NCBI RefSeq assembly: GCF_004923295.1
Contig: NZ_CP039636.1
Span: 741,001-805,000 of the forward strand
DNA from: Azospirillum sp. TSH100
GTDB lineage: Bacteria > Pseudomonadota > Alphaproteobacteria > Azospirillales > Azospirillaceae
Length of the DNA: 64,000 nucleotides
Direction: 5' to 3'
Position 1 is the first letter of the stretch, and the number at the start of each line of letters is the position of its first letter. The notes beneath the pieces were generated by a model that was not told the DNA's origin, searched no databases, and worked only from the letters and a program-made list of their open reading frames with translations. Of the stretch, positions 17,622-24,741 are shown in pieces. The position numbers and the translations under genes were made by a program.

Positions 17622-17635
17622 TTGACGACGGTCAA
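17622..17635 (+). promoter_or_regulatory. NNR/DNR/FNR-type box upstream of nirK
   Basis: TTGAC-GACG-GTCAA, a perfect 5-4-5 inverted repeat centred about 69 bases before the nirK start. With activation at the usual -41.5 position, transcription would begin near 17670. It has the same half-sites as the norE/norC box, so one Crp/FNR-family regulator probably controls both. Confidence 0.87.
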
Positions 17636-17697
17636 GAAGAGGTCTCGGACAAGGGAGGAATATTCCCTCACAAGAAACATTCAGCCGAGACGACGCC

Positions 17698-18765
17698 ATG
17701 AAGACCAAGCTCTCTCTCGTCACTGTCAGCGCCGCCGCTTTGATGATCCTGTCCGGTATCGGTGCCGCCTCTGCCGCTGACACGCTCTATGCCGATCCGA
17801 AGGTCAAGCAGCCGACGGTCAGCGTCGTCCAGGATCCGGCCGCCGTCCCGGCCCCCGAGAAGGCCGGCAAACGGGCGCCCAAGACCCACAAGGTCGCGCT
17901 GATGACGACGGAAGTCGAATCCAAGCTGGAGGACGGCACCACCTACACCTACTGGACCTTCAACAACACGGTTCCGGGTCCGATGGTGCGGGTGCGTGTC
18001 GGCGACACGGTGGATGTTTCGATCTCAAACGCGCCGGAATCGACGATGAACCACTCCGTCGACTTCCATGCCGCGACCGGCTTCCTCGGCGGCGGCCAGA
18101 TCACCCAGGTTGAACCGGGTCAGACCAAGGCCTTCAGCTTCAAGGCGCTGACGCCCGGCGTCTACGTTTATCACTGCGCCACGCCGATGGTCGCCCATCA
18201 CATCTCAAAGGGCATGTATGGCCTGATCGTGGTGGAGCCGGAAGCCGGTCTGCCGCCGGTCGATCATGAATTCTACGTGATGCAGCAGGAAATCTACGCC
18301 ACCAAAGCGAAGAACCAGGCGAATGCCGAGGATGACTATGACGGCCTCGTCAACGAGCGTCCGAGCTATCTGGTGTTCAACGGTACGGTCGGCGCCCTGA
18401 CCAAGGACAAGCCGCTGAAGGCCAAGGTGGGCGAAACCGTTCGCCTGTTCTTTGGCGTCGGTGGTCCGAACCTGACCTCCTCCTTCCATGTCATCGGCGA
18501 GATCTTCGATAAGGTCTACAATCTGGGTGGACTGGAGACCGAGCCGACCAAGGGGGTCCAGACCGTTACCGTCGCACCCGGCGGCGCCACGATGGTGGAA
18601 TTCAAGGTCGATTATCCCGGCAAATACGCCCTGGTCGATCACGCGCTGAGCCGAGCCACCAAGGGCTTGATCGGCATCCTGGAAGTCGAAGGCAAGCCAG
18701 ACGACAGCATTATCCAGGACAAGACCGGCGACAGCCGCAAGCAGATGGGCGAAATGCAGCACTGA
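17698..18765 (+). CDS. nirK: Copper-containing nitrite reductase NirK
   Basis: A 355-residue periplasmic enzyme reducing nitrite to nitric oxide. A Sec-type signal peptide ends near residue 26 (IGAASA-AD). Two cupredoxin domains follow. Likely type 1 copper ligands are His119 (MNHSVDFH), Cys160 and His168 (YHCATPMVAHH), and Met173 (KGMYG). Type 2 ligands are His124, His159 and a C-terminal His in YALVDHALSRA, with Asp122 as the active-site acid. The protein is full length with no lesion. A TTGAC-N4-GTCAA box lies upstream and a strong terminator follows, so nirK is probably a single-gene unit induced by NO or low oxygen. Confidence 0.97.
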   Translation: MKTKLSLVTVSAAALMILSGIGAASAADTLYADPKVKQPTVSVVQDPAAVPAPEKAGKRAPKTHKVALMTTEVESKLEDGTTYTYWTFNNTVPGPMVRVRVGDTVDVSISNAPESTMNHSVDFHAATGFLGGGQITQVEPGQTKAFSFKALTPGVYVYHCATPMVAHHISKGMYGLIVVEPEAGLPPVDHEFYVMQQEIYATKAKNQANAEDDYDGLVNERPSYLVFNGTVGALTKDKPLKAKVGETVRLFFGVGGPNLTSSFHVIGEIFDKVYNLGGLETEPTKGVQTVTVAPGGATMVEFKVDYPGKYALVDHALSRATKGLIGILEVEGKPDDSIIQDKTGDSRKQMGEMQH

Positions 18766-18784
18766 GACTGCAACTGGCTTAAAG

Positions 18785-18818
18785 AAAGGCCCCTTTCCCG
18801 CGAGGGAGAGGGGGCTTT
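18785..18818 (+). terminator. Terminator after nirK
   Basis: A 15-base stem with one mismatch and one G-T pair (AAAGGCCCCTTTCCC / GGGAGAGGGGGCTTT, loop GCGA) starts 20 bases after the nirK stop, followed by a weak T-run. Confidence 0.8.
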
Positions 18819-18836
18819 CATTTCAAAAAAACAAAG

Positions 18837-18862
18837 AAGGGCTACCATTGCCGGCAGCCCTT
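18837..18862 (-). terminator. Minus-strand rho-independent terminator
   Basis: On the minus strand, AAGGGCT...AGCCCTT forms a stem followed at once by CTTTGTTTTTTTG. It ends a minus-strand transcript and lies about 40 bases after the stop of the 26-codon ORF at 18904-18984. No other minus-strand gene is close enough upstream except the SDR, which ends on the other side at 19080 and reads in from the same direction. Confidence 0.75.
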
Positions 18863-18903
18863 CCATTGTCAATCCGTGTGTCGTCGACACCACGGCGCAG
18901 TCC

Positions 18904-18984
18904 TTAGCGGACCAAAATCCCTTCCGCAAAGAAAGAGACCCCGGCCTTGGCGCTCGACGACGAGTGAGACGGACAATGAGACAC
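18904..18984 (-). CDS. 26-aa ORF with perfect Shine-Dalgarno, unknown
   Basis: A very short ORF from GTG 18984 to TAA 18904. AAAGGAGGTGAT, complementary to the 3' end of 16S rRNA, sits about 3-4 bases before the GTG (18988-18999). The peptide is Ser/His-rich at the start (SHCPSHSSSS) and ends in VSFFAEGILVR. A rho-independent terminator follows, and a weak promoter-like pair (TTGCAG...TACATA) can be read upstream near 19022-19050. The ribosome site and terminator argue for a real short transcript. Alternatives are an sRNA whose AGGAGGU is coincidental, or the 3' end of the SDR transcript. No family is recognised. Confidence 0.45.
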   Translation of the reverse strand: MSHCPSHSSSSAKAGVSFFAEGILVR

Positions 18985-19079
18985 GAGATCACCTCCTTTC
19001 TGTTGTTGACGTATGGCACTCTATGTAGTCGCCCTGACAGGGCCTGCAAGGGGAAATCCTGACTGCTACACTGTGATAT

Positions 19080-20099
19080 TCACCGGTGTGTCATCCGGCT
19101 CACCATGAAGCCAACCCCACCAGCCAGGAGCAGGCCGGCGGCCATCGCGATGCCGCGTGCGGCACTGCTGGGTGCCGTCAGACGCAGGCTGTTGTGCGGC
19201 AACCCGAAGCGCCCGCGGGTGCGGTGCAGGCCGCTGACGGGTTGGTACAGGTTGTCGGGCCTGTTGGGGATCTCGAGTTCATCGGTCATCTGGCCCTCGA
19301 CCGCTGTTTTGGCGAGGTAGCGGTCGGCGAAACCCGGCGCCAGGAGGGTCCCGAGGATCGCCTGCATCGCCGATCCGCCCAGCCAATATTCGCGGCGGGG
19401 ATTTTCGGCGGCGTGCAGGATGGCGTGGGCGATGTCTTCCGGCTGGAAAATGGTGCCCATTGGGCGGGCCCGGCGGGGCATATGGCTGCGCGCCCAATCG
19501 AATTGCGGCGTGTTGACCGCCGGCAGATGAACGGTGGTCAGCCTGACGCGGCTGTCGTCGTGGATCAGTTCGGAGTGCAGGCTGTCGATGAAGCCGGTGA
19601 TGGCATGTTTGGCCCCGCAATAGGCCGATTGCAGCGGGATCGACCGGTAGGCGAGAGCCGATCCCACCTGAAGGATCGTGCCGCGGTCGCGCATCCGCAT
19701 CCGCCGCAACGCCGTCTGGATGCCGTAGGCGGAGCCGAGATAGGTCACGTCGGTCACCCGCTTCAGTTCGTCCGGCGTCACGGCATGAACGGGTCCGAAT
19801 ACGGTGACCATCGCCACGTTGATCCATACATCCATGGGACCAAAGGCGTCCTCGACTTGGCCTGCGGCTGCCTCTAGCGCGTCGGGATCGGCGACGTCCA
19901 ACGGCAGAACCAGCGCCCGTCCGCCCAGCCGTTCGACCTCCTTCTTCACCTCCTCCAGGGTATCGGCCGAGCGGGCGATCAGGCCAATGGAAGCCTTGCG
20001 GTAGGCGGCGAAGGCCAGCGCCGTTGCGCGTCCGACCCCGGCGGAGGCGCCGGTGATGCAGATGACAGGAGAGTTTGGAACACCGTTGGTCGGTTGCAT
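19080..20099 (-). CDS. SDR-family oxidoreductase with C-terminal membrane segment
   Basis: A 339-residue short-chain dehydrogenase/reductase. The nucleotide-binding motif TGASAGVG is near residue 17, the conserved N-x-A motif appears as INVAMV near 93 (a variant of NNAG), and the catalytic pair YCGAK is near 159 after the Ser in LQVGSALAY. The chain is longer than a classic SDR (about 250) and ends with a hydrophobic segment (AARGIAMAAGLLLAGGVGFMV), suggesting membrane attachment. It lies 29 bases after the methyltransferase that follows the type III PKS, on the same strand, so it may modify the polyketide product. Substrate unknown. Confidence 0.85.
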   Translation of the reverse strand: MQPTNGVPNSPVICITGASAGVGRATALAFAAYRKASIGLIARSADTLEEVKKEVERLGGRALVLPLDVADPDALEAAAGQVEDAFGPMDVWINVAMVTVFGPVHAVTPDELKRVTDVTYLGSAYGIQTALRRMRMRDRGTILQVGSALAYRSIPLQSAYCGAKHAITGFIDSLHSELIHDDSRVRLTTVHLPAVNTPQFDWARSHMPRRARPMGTIFQPEDIAHAILHAAENPRREYWLGGSAMQAILGTLLAPGFADRYLAKTAVEGQMTDELEIPNRPDNLYQPVSGLHRTRGRFGLPHNSLRLTAPSSAARGIAMAAGLLLAGGVGFMVSRMTHR

Positions 20100-20128
20100 G
20101 GCGGGGGTCCTGCTTCAAGGGAATGCCA

Positions 20129-20701
20129 TCAGGCCGCCGGTGGACTGCGCCGGCTGCTCCATTCCGTCCAACCCCCGGCGCCGCTTCCGGTTCCGTCGCG
20201 CCCGCGCAAGGCCTGCTCTTCCACCCGGATGCGGTGCAGGGTCAGCGGGATGTTGAGCAAGGAAGCCGCGACGGCGATCCACACCTCACCGAAAACCAGC
20301 GGCAGTACGGCAAGCTCCCCCGCCACCACCAGATAGTTCGGATGCCGGACCCAGCGGAATGGGCCGCGGTGAACCAGAGGCGCGCTATCCAGGGTGATGA
20401 TCCGCGTTGTCCAGAAGCGGCCGAGTGTCGCTATCACCCAGACCCTCCCAGCCTGGAGGAGCAGGAACAGCGCCAGCAGCCAGCCGTTCACCGGTGCACC
20501 GGGCGGCACCGTTACGAACAGAGCGAGCAGCCATGCCATATGCAACACCACGAACAGCGGATAGTGCCCGGCACCCACTTCCCGCCCGCCAGCGGCCAGC
20601 AGGCGGGCGGTGTTTCTGCGGGCGATCGCCAATTCCAGCAGACGCTGAACCGCCACCGCGGCCAGGATCATCTGCGGCCAGCCGAATGCCTCCATGGTCA
20701 T
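20129..20701 (-). CDS. Isoprenylcysteine carboxyl methyltransferase-like membrane protein
   Basis: A 190-residue membrane protein of the ICMT superfamily. The C-terminal signature APLVHRGPFRWVRHPNYLVV followed by a hydrophobic helix and RVEEQALRGRDG is the SAM-binding part. Four or five membrane segments are visible. The ATG at 20701 overlaps the PKS stop (ATGA), indicating coupled translation. Homologues next to type III polyketide synthases (SrsB in Streptomyces, BpsB in Bacillus) methylate alkylresorcinol or alkylpyrone products, so O-methylation of the neighbour's lipid product is the likely role. Confidence 0.85.
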   Translation of the reverse strand: MTMEAFGWPQMILAAVAVQRLLELAIARRNTARLLAAGGREVGAGHYPLFVVLHMAWLLALFVTVPPGAPVNGWLLALFLLLQAGRVWVIATLGRFWTTRIITLDSAPLVHRGPFRWVRHPNYLVVAGELAVLPLVFGEVWIAVAASLLNIPLTLHRIRVEEQALRGRDGTGSGAGGWTEWSSRRSPPAA

Positions 20702-21756
20702 AGGTCCAGTACGGTGAGGCCGGCGGTGAAGCCGGGGCCGAGCGCCAGCATGAGATGCCGTCCGGTCGCGCCGCTCCGCATCCGGCGGTCCAGCACGAAC
20801 ATCACGCTGGCGGCGGACATGTTGCCGCAGTCGCGCAGCACCGCCCAGGACTCGTCCATGCCCCTGGTGGCCGGCGCCAGCACCTCCGTCAGTGCTTGCA
20901 GCACCTTGGCGCCGCCGGTGTGGCAGATCACGCCGTCAAGGTTGGCCCGCGTCATGCCCCGGCTGGTCAGGAAACCGTCCACCACCGGTGCCAGCCTTTC
21001 GCGGATCAGGCGGGGAATGTCCTGGCTGAAGACGACGCCGAACCCTTCGTCTTCGATCCGCCAGCCCATGATCCGTCGGGTCCCGGGCCAGGTATGCTCT
21101 GCGCTGTCGACGATGTGCGGGCCGAGGGTGCCGTCATCCTTCACGGGCGCGCGAAGCAGGGCGGCGGCGGCACCGTCGGCGAACAGTGCGCTTGCCACCA
21201 CATTGGTGGGGGAGGCCTCCTCAGGCCGGTGCGACAGGGTGCACAGTTCCACCACCAGGAACAGCACCGTGCGGCCGGGCATGGCGCGTGCCATCATGCC
21301 TGCCCGCGCCAGCCCCAGCGTCCCGCCGGCACAGCCCAGCCCAAAGACCGGCAGTCTCACTGTATCCGGCCGGAACCCCATGCGGTCCAGCAGCAATGCT
21401 TCCAGGCTCGGCGTGGCGATGCCGGTGGTGGTGGCGCAGACGATGGCGTCGACATCGGTGGGGCGTAGACCGGCGGTGGCCAGCGCCTTGCCCGCCGCTT
21501 CTTCCAGCAAGTCCAAAGCCACCCGCTCGAACACGGCGGCGCGTTCCGCCCAGCCATGGGGCGCCAGATACCAGGACAGCGGGCAGGCTGCGTGGCGGGT
21601 GCGGATGCCGGTGTTGCCGAACACCGGCGCCAGCCGGTCGAAGTCGCGCAGGCGATGGGCGAACACCGCTCTTGCGACGGTCAGCGTCTCGTCCTGTTCG
21701 AAGCGGTGGGGCGGTAGTGCGGTGGCCACCGCCAACAGCCGCGGATCGAGTGACAT
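20698..21756 (-). CDS. Type III polyketide synthase (alkylresorcinol/alkylpyrone synthase type)
   Basis: A 352-residue chalcone/stilbene synthase-fold enzyme that extends a fatty acyl starter with malonyl-CoA. The catalytic triad is visible: Cys142 in FGLGCAGGT, His279 in VICHTGGAKVLQ, and Asn312 in RDCGNMSAASV. The motif LGPGFTAG near the C-terminus is also typical. Bacterial members of this kind make alkylpyrones or alkylresorcinols, phenolic lipids that modify membranes. The next gene, an ICMT-like methyltransferase, overlaps its stop, and an SDR follows. GGAGG precedes the ATG at 21756. Exact chain length and ring type cannot be predicted. Confidence 0.92.
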   Translation of the reverse strand: MSLDPRLLAVATALPPHRFEQDETLTVARAVFAHRLRDFDRLAPVFGNTGIRTRHAACPLSWYLAPHGWAERAAVFERVALDLLEEAAGKALATAGLRPTDVDAIVCATTTGIATPSLEALLLDRMGFRPDTVRLPVFGLGCAGGTLGLARAGMMARAMPGRTVLFLVVELCTLSHRPEEASPTNVVASALFADGAAAALLRAPVKDDGTLGPHIVDSAEHTWPGTRRIMGWRIEDEGFGVVFSQDIPRLIRERLAPVVDGFLTSRGMTRANLDGVICHTGGAKVLQALTEVLAPATRGMDESWAVLRDCGNMSAASVMFVLDRRMRSGATGRHLMLALGPGFTAGLTVLDL

Positions 21757-21907
21757 CCTGCCTCCTGCATGCTGCCGTCGGTCTTGGAGCCAGAGGGGCC
21801 GGCGACCATCCCGCTTCCTCAGCCAACAGGTAGACTGCGGACTGATTGCGCCAAGCCCACCTCATTCAGAAGGCTATCGTCTTCCGAAAATCCGGGAGTG
21901 CCGACGA

Positions 21908-21941
21908 ACAAGGGCGGCGCCATTTCGAGCGCCGCCCTTGT
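21908..21941 (-). terminator. Perfect 13-bp hairpin after small hydrophilic gene
   Basis: ACAAGGGCGGCGC and GCGCCGCCCTTGT flank an 8-base loop, 32 bases past the stop of the minus-strand gene at 21973-22206. The stem is very strong, but no clear T-run follows, so factor-assisted termination or transcript protection is possible. Confidence 0.6.
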
Positions 21942-21972
21942 CCCAAGCTGCCAGGTCCAAGCTGCCGCCCGA

Positions 21973-22206
21973 TCAGGCCTGCCGGGGCCGCAACGGCGGC
22001 CCGTCGCGGAAGGGCTTGTCGACCCCGCCCTTGTCGTTGGTCTGGTTTTCCACGTCGCCCTCGAAGGTGGTCTCGCCCTGGGCCAGATCCAGCTCGTCCG
22101 GCGTCATGCCGGCGGCACGGGCGCCCTTCGATCCGCCGATCTGCGGGTTGTTCTTCAGGTCGGCATCGGTAGGCTTGTCGGTCTTTTCGTGCTGGCTTGT
22201 GCTCAT
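21973..22206 (-). CDS. Small hydrophilic protein, unknown
   Basis: A 77-residue protein from ATG 22206, with GGAG about 9 bases upstream. It is strongly hydrophilic and probably disordered: rich in Asp, Lys, Gly and Pro, with segments such as KPTDADLKNNPQIGGSKGA and MTPDELDLAQGETTFEGDVE, and with no hydrophobic core or cysteine. I do not recognise a named family. It stands alone between the PKS and hypF and has its own hairpin downstream, so it is likely a single-gene unit. Composition resembles stress- or desiccation-associated small proteins, but that is only a resemblance. Confidence 0.6.
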   Translation of the reverse strand: MSTSQHEKTDKPTDADLKNNPQIGGSKGARAAGMTPDELDLAQGETTFEGDVENQTNDKGGVDKPFRDGPPLRPRQA

Positions 22207-22354
22207 GGCGGCGTCTCCGTTCCGGTTCCGCATGTCCTTCTGTCAACCGGCGGGTTGGCGGATCGTTGCGAAATGCCTTCGGTCTCGCCCTTCCACGAGA
22301 GAGCAGTATGATACGGGGATAGGGCGACGCAGCCGAAGATAACGTAAGGACACC

Positions 22355-24658
22355 ATGTCAGAGAGCTTTGAACGGCTGCGGATCCGGGTGCGCGGACGGG
22401 TGCAGGGTGTGGGATTTCGCCCGCATGTCCATGCGCTCGCCCGGCGTTTCGGCCTGACCGGCTGGGTGCTGAACGATCCCAAGGGCGTGCTGATCGAGGT
22501 GCAGGGCACCGCCACCGACGCCTTCCGCGCCGCGCTGACGGTGGAGGCGCCGCCGCTGGCCCGCATTGATGGTGTCGAGTGGGACGCAATCGTGCCGATC
22601 GTCGGCGAGGATCGCTTCGTGATCCGTCACAGCGAGGCGTCGGGCGCCATCGCCACCGGCATCGGACCCGACGCCGCAGTCTGTCCGGCCTGCCTTGCCG
22701 AACTGTTCGACCCGGCCGATCGCCGCTATCGCTACGCCTTCCTGAACTGCACTCATTGCGGCCCGCGCTACACCATCACGCGTCGGCTTCCCTATGACCG
22801 GCCGCAGACGGCAATGGCCGGCTTCCCGCTCTGCCCGGAGTGCTCGGTCGAGTATGGGGACCCCGCCGACCGCCGTTTTCACGCGCAGCCGACCGCCTGC
22901 CCGGTCTGCGGCCCGCGCCTGTCGCACCCGCCGGAGGATATCCTGGCTGCACTCCGCGCCGGCAGCATCGTTGCCATCAAGGGGCTGGGCGGCTTCCACC
23001 TGGCCTGCGATGCGACGCGTGCGGATACGGTGGAGCGGCTGCGGCGGGTCAAGCAGCGCAACGGCAAGCCCTTCGCCCTGATGGTCGCCAACGCGGAATC
23101 GGCCGCCCGCCATGTCCGGATGGACACGGACGAGCGTGCGCTTCTGGAAGGGGTGGCGCGTCCCATCGTCCTGCTGCGACGGCGGGAGGATGCCCCCGCT
23201 CTGGCGCCGGACATCGCCCCCGGACTGGCGTGGCTGGGTGTCATGCTGCCCTACACGCCGCTGCATTACCTGCTGTTCCACGAGGCTGCCGGCCGGCCCT
23301 CCGGCACCGGCTGGCTGTGCGAGGCCCAGGATATGACCCTGGTGATGACCTCCGCCAACCCCGGCGGCGAGCCGCTGGCCATCGGCAACGGGGAAGCGCG
23401 GGAGAGGCTCGACGGCATCGCCGACCTGATCGTCGACCATGACCGCGATATCGTCATCCGCGCCGACGACGGCGTGGTGCGCAAGCTGGCCGGCGCGCCG
23501 GCTTTCCTGCGCCGTGGCCGCGGCCATGTGCCGGAGCCGATCCGGCTGGTCCGTCCGGTGCCGCCGATCCTGGCGGTCGGCGGCCATCTGAAGAGCACGA
23601 TCTGCGTCACCCGTGGCGACGAGGCCTTTCTGTCCCAACACATCGGCGACCTCGACAATGCGGCGACACTGGGCTTCCTGGAGGAGACCGTCGCCCATCT
23701 GCTGCATATCCTGGGGGTGGAGCCGGTGGCGGTCGCCCACGACAGGCATCCGGATTTCCAGTCCACCCGCTTCGCCGAAGGCACCGGGCTGCCCACCATT
23801 GCCGTCCAGCACCATCATGCCCATGTCGCCGCCGTGATGGCCGAACACCGGATCGAGGGGCCGGCGTTGGGTCTCGCCCTCGATGGCTTTGGCCTGGGTG
23901 AGGATGGCGGTTCCTGGGGGGGGGAGATGCTGCTGGTTGACGGTCGCCGGTCCGAACGCTTGGGCAGCCTTGCGCCGCTCGCCCAGCCCGGCGGCGACGT
24001 TGCCGCCCGGCAGCCCTGGCGGATGGCCGCCGCAGCCTTGATCCGTATGGGACGCGCCGATGAGATCGCGTCCCGCTTCGCCGCCCATGGCCCGGCCGAA
24101 GGTGTGCGGCGGATGATCGAGCGCGGCATCAACGCACCGCAGACCAGTTCCTGTGGTCGCTGGTTCGACGCCGCCTGCGGCCTGTTGGGCGTCCGTGCGG
24201 TGGCGGGATTCGAGGGTGAGGCGCCGATGATGCTCGAATCGCTGGTCCGCAGGCCGCGCGTGGCGGAGGGCGCCTGGCGGATTGCCAGGGGCGTTGACGG
24301 GGGCGTTGACGGGGGCGAACTGGACCTGACGCCGCTGCTCGAGCGCCTGCTAAGCGTTGCCGATCCGGGCGAGGGAGCGGAGTTGTTCCACGGAACGCTG
24401 GCGGCGGCACTGGTGGACTGGACGCTGCCGGTGTTGAGTGCCCATGGCCTGGACCGGGTGGTGCTTTCCGGCGGATGCCTGATGAACGCGATCTTGGCGG
24501 AGGAACTCGTCGGCCGATTCTGCGCTGTCGGCATAGAGCCTTTGTTACCGCGGCTGGCGCCTGCCAACGATGGCGGGCTCAGCCTTGGTCAGGCATGGGT
24601 GGCTGCGGAACGTCTTTCCCAACCAGCTTTGCCGATGAAGTCATGCGGGGATCACTGA
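22355..24658 (+). CDS. hypF: Carbamoyltransferase HypF
   Basis: A 767-residue protein that uses carbamoyl phosphate and ATP to carbamoylate HypE, supplying the CN ligands of the [NiFe] active site. Domains in order: acylphosphatase (1-92, RVRGRVQGVGFRPHVHALA), two zinc fingers (CPACLAEL...CTHCG near 110-135, and CPECSVEY...CPVCGPR near 160-185), a YrdC-like domain (about 200-385, with AIKGLGGFHLACDA), and a Kae1-like domain (about 395-760, with HHHAHVAAVMAEH and VVLSGGCLMNAILAE). It is complete. It is encoded opposite to the hup genes and separated from them by the esterase gene, while hypB, C, D and E are not in the window. Confidence 0.96.
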   Translation: MSESFERLRIRVRGRVQGVGFRPHVHALARRFGLTGWVLNDPKGVLIEVQGTATDAFRAALTVEAPPLARIDGVEWDAIVPIVGEDRFVIRHSEASGAIATGIGPDAAVCPACLAELFDPADRRYRYAFLNCTHCGPRYTITRRLPYDRPQTAMAGFPLCPECSVEYGDPADRRFHAQPTACPVCGPRLSHPPEDILAALRAGSIVAIKGLGGFHLACDATRADTVERLRRVKQRNGKPFALMVANAESAARHVRMDTDERALLEGVARPIVLLRRREDAPALAPDIAPGLAWLGVMLPYTPLHYLLFHEAAGRPSGTGWLCEAQDMTLVMTSANPGGEPLAIGNGEARERLDGIADLIVDHDRDIVIRADDGVVRKLAGAPAFLRRGRGHVPEPIRLVRPVPPILAVGGHLKSTICVTRGDEAFLSQHIGDLDNAATLGFLEETVAHLLHILGVEPVAVAHDRHPDFQSTRFAEGTGLPTIAVQHHHAHVAAVMAEHRIEGPALGLALDGFGLGEDGGSWGGEMLLVDGRRSERLGSLAPLAQPGGDVAARQPWRMAAAALIRMGRADEIASRFAAHGPAEGVRRMIERGINAPQTSSCGRWFDAACGLLGVRAVAGFEGEAPMMLESLVRRPRVAEGAWRIARGVDGGVDGGELDLTPLLERLLSVADPGEGAELFHGTLAAALVDWTLPVLSAHGLDRVVLSGGCLMNAILAEELVGRFCAVGIEPLLPRLAPANDGGLSLGQAWVAAERLSQPALPMKSCGDH
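24288..24317 (+). repeat. 12-bp tandem repeat inside hypF
   Basis: GGGGCGTTGACG is repeated twice, with a third partial copy, adding a GVDGGVDGG stretch to the Kae1-like domain of HypF. It keeps the reading frame and looks like a small slippage expansion in a surface loop. Confidence 0.75.
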
Positions 24659-24669
24659 TCCCCGCATGA
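24641..24669 (+). terminator. Hairpin at the end of hypF
   Basis: A perfect 13-bp inverted repeat, TCATGCGGGGATC / GATCCCCGCATGA with loop ACT, overlaps the last codons and stop of hypF. There is no T-run after it. It is well placed for transcription end or 3' stabilisation. Confidence 0.55.
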
Positions 24670-24703
24670 CCGATATAACGATCGAGCGATTTCACATGAG
24701 CGG

Positions 24704-24733
24704 CTTTTGATTCCGACAATTCAGAATCAAAAG
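24704..24733. terminator. Bidirectional hairpin between hypF and the esterase
   Basis: CTTTTGATTC and GAATCAAAAG form a perfect 10-bp stem with a 10-base loop, 8 bases past the minus-strand esterase stop at 24742. The AT-rich arms give a short U-run on either strand. Confidence 0.65.
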
Positions 24734-24741
24734 ATCGCCTT

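Noticed and set aside
18985..19002. ATCACCTCCTTTC on the plus strand as a 16S rRNA 3' end fragment
   Set aside because: Only about a dozen bases match and no further rRNA sequence precedes them; it is the complement of a Shine-Dalgarno on the minus strand.
22256..22270. TGGCGGATCGTTGCG upstream of hypF as a sigma-54 promoter
   Set aside because: The GG-to-GC spacer is 9 bases, not the required 10, so it does not fit despite good half-sites.
20075..22342. Long plus-strand open frame across the PKS and methyltransferase genes
   Set aside because: Antisense shadow of recognised minus-strand enzymes; low-complexity Arg/Ser/Pro composition and no motif.
24288..24317. CRISPR or mobile repeat in hypF
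   Set aside because: It is a 12-bp in-frame tandem duplication inside a coding region, not spaced repeats; no CRISPR-like array was seen anywhere.
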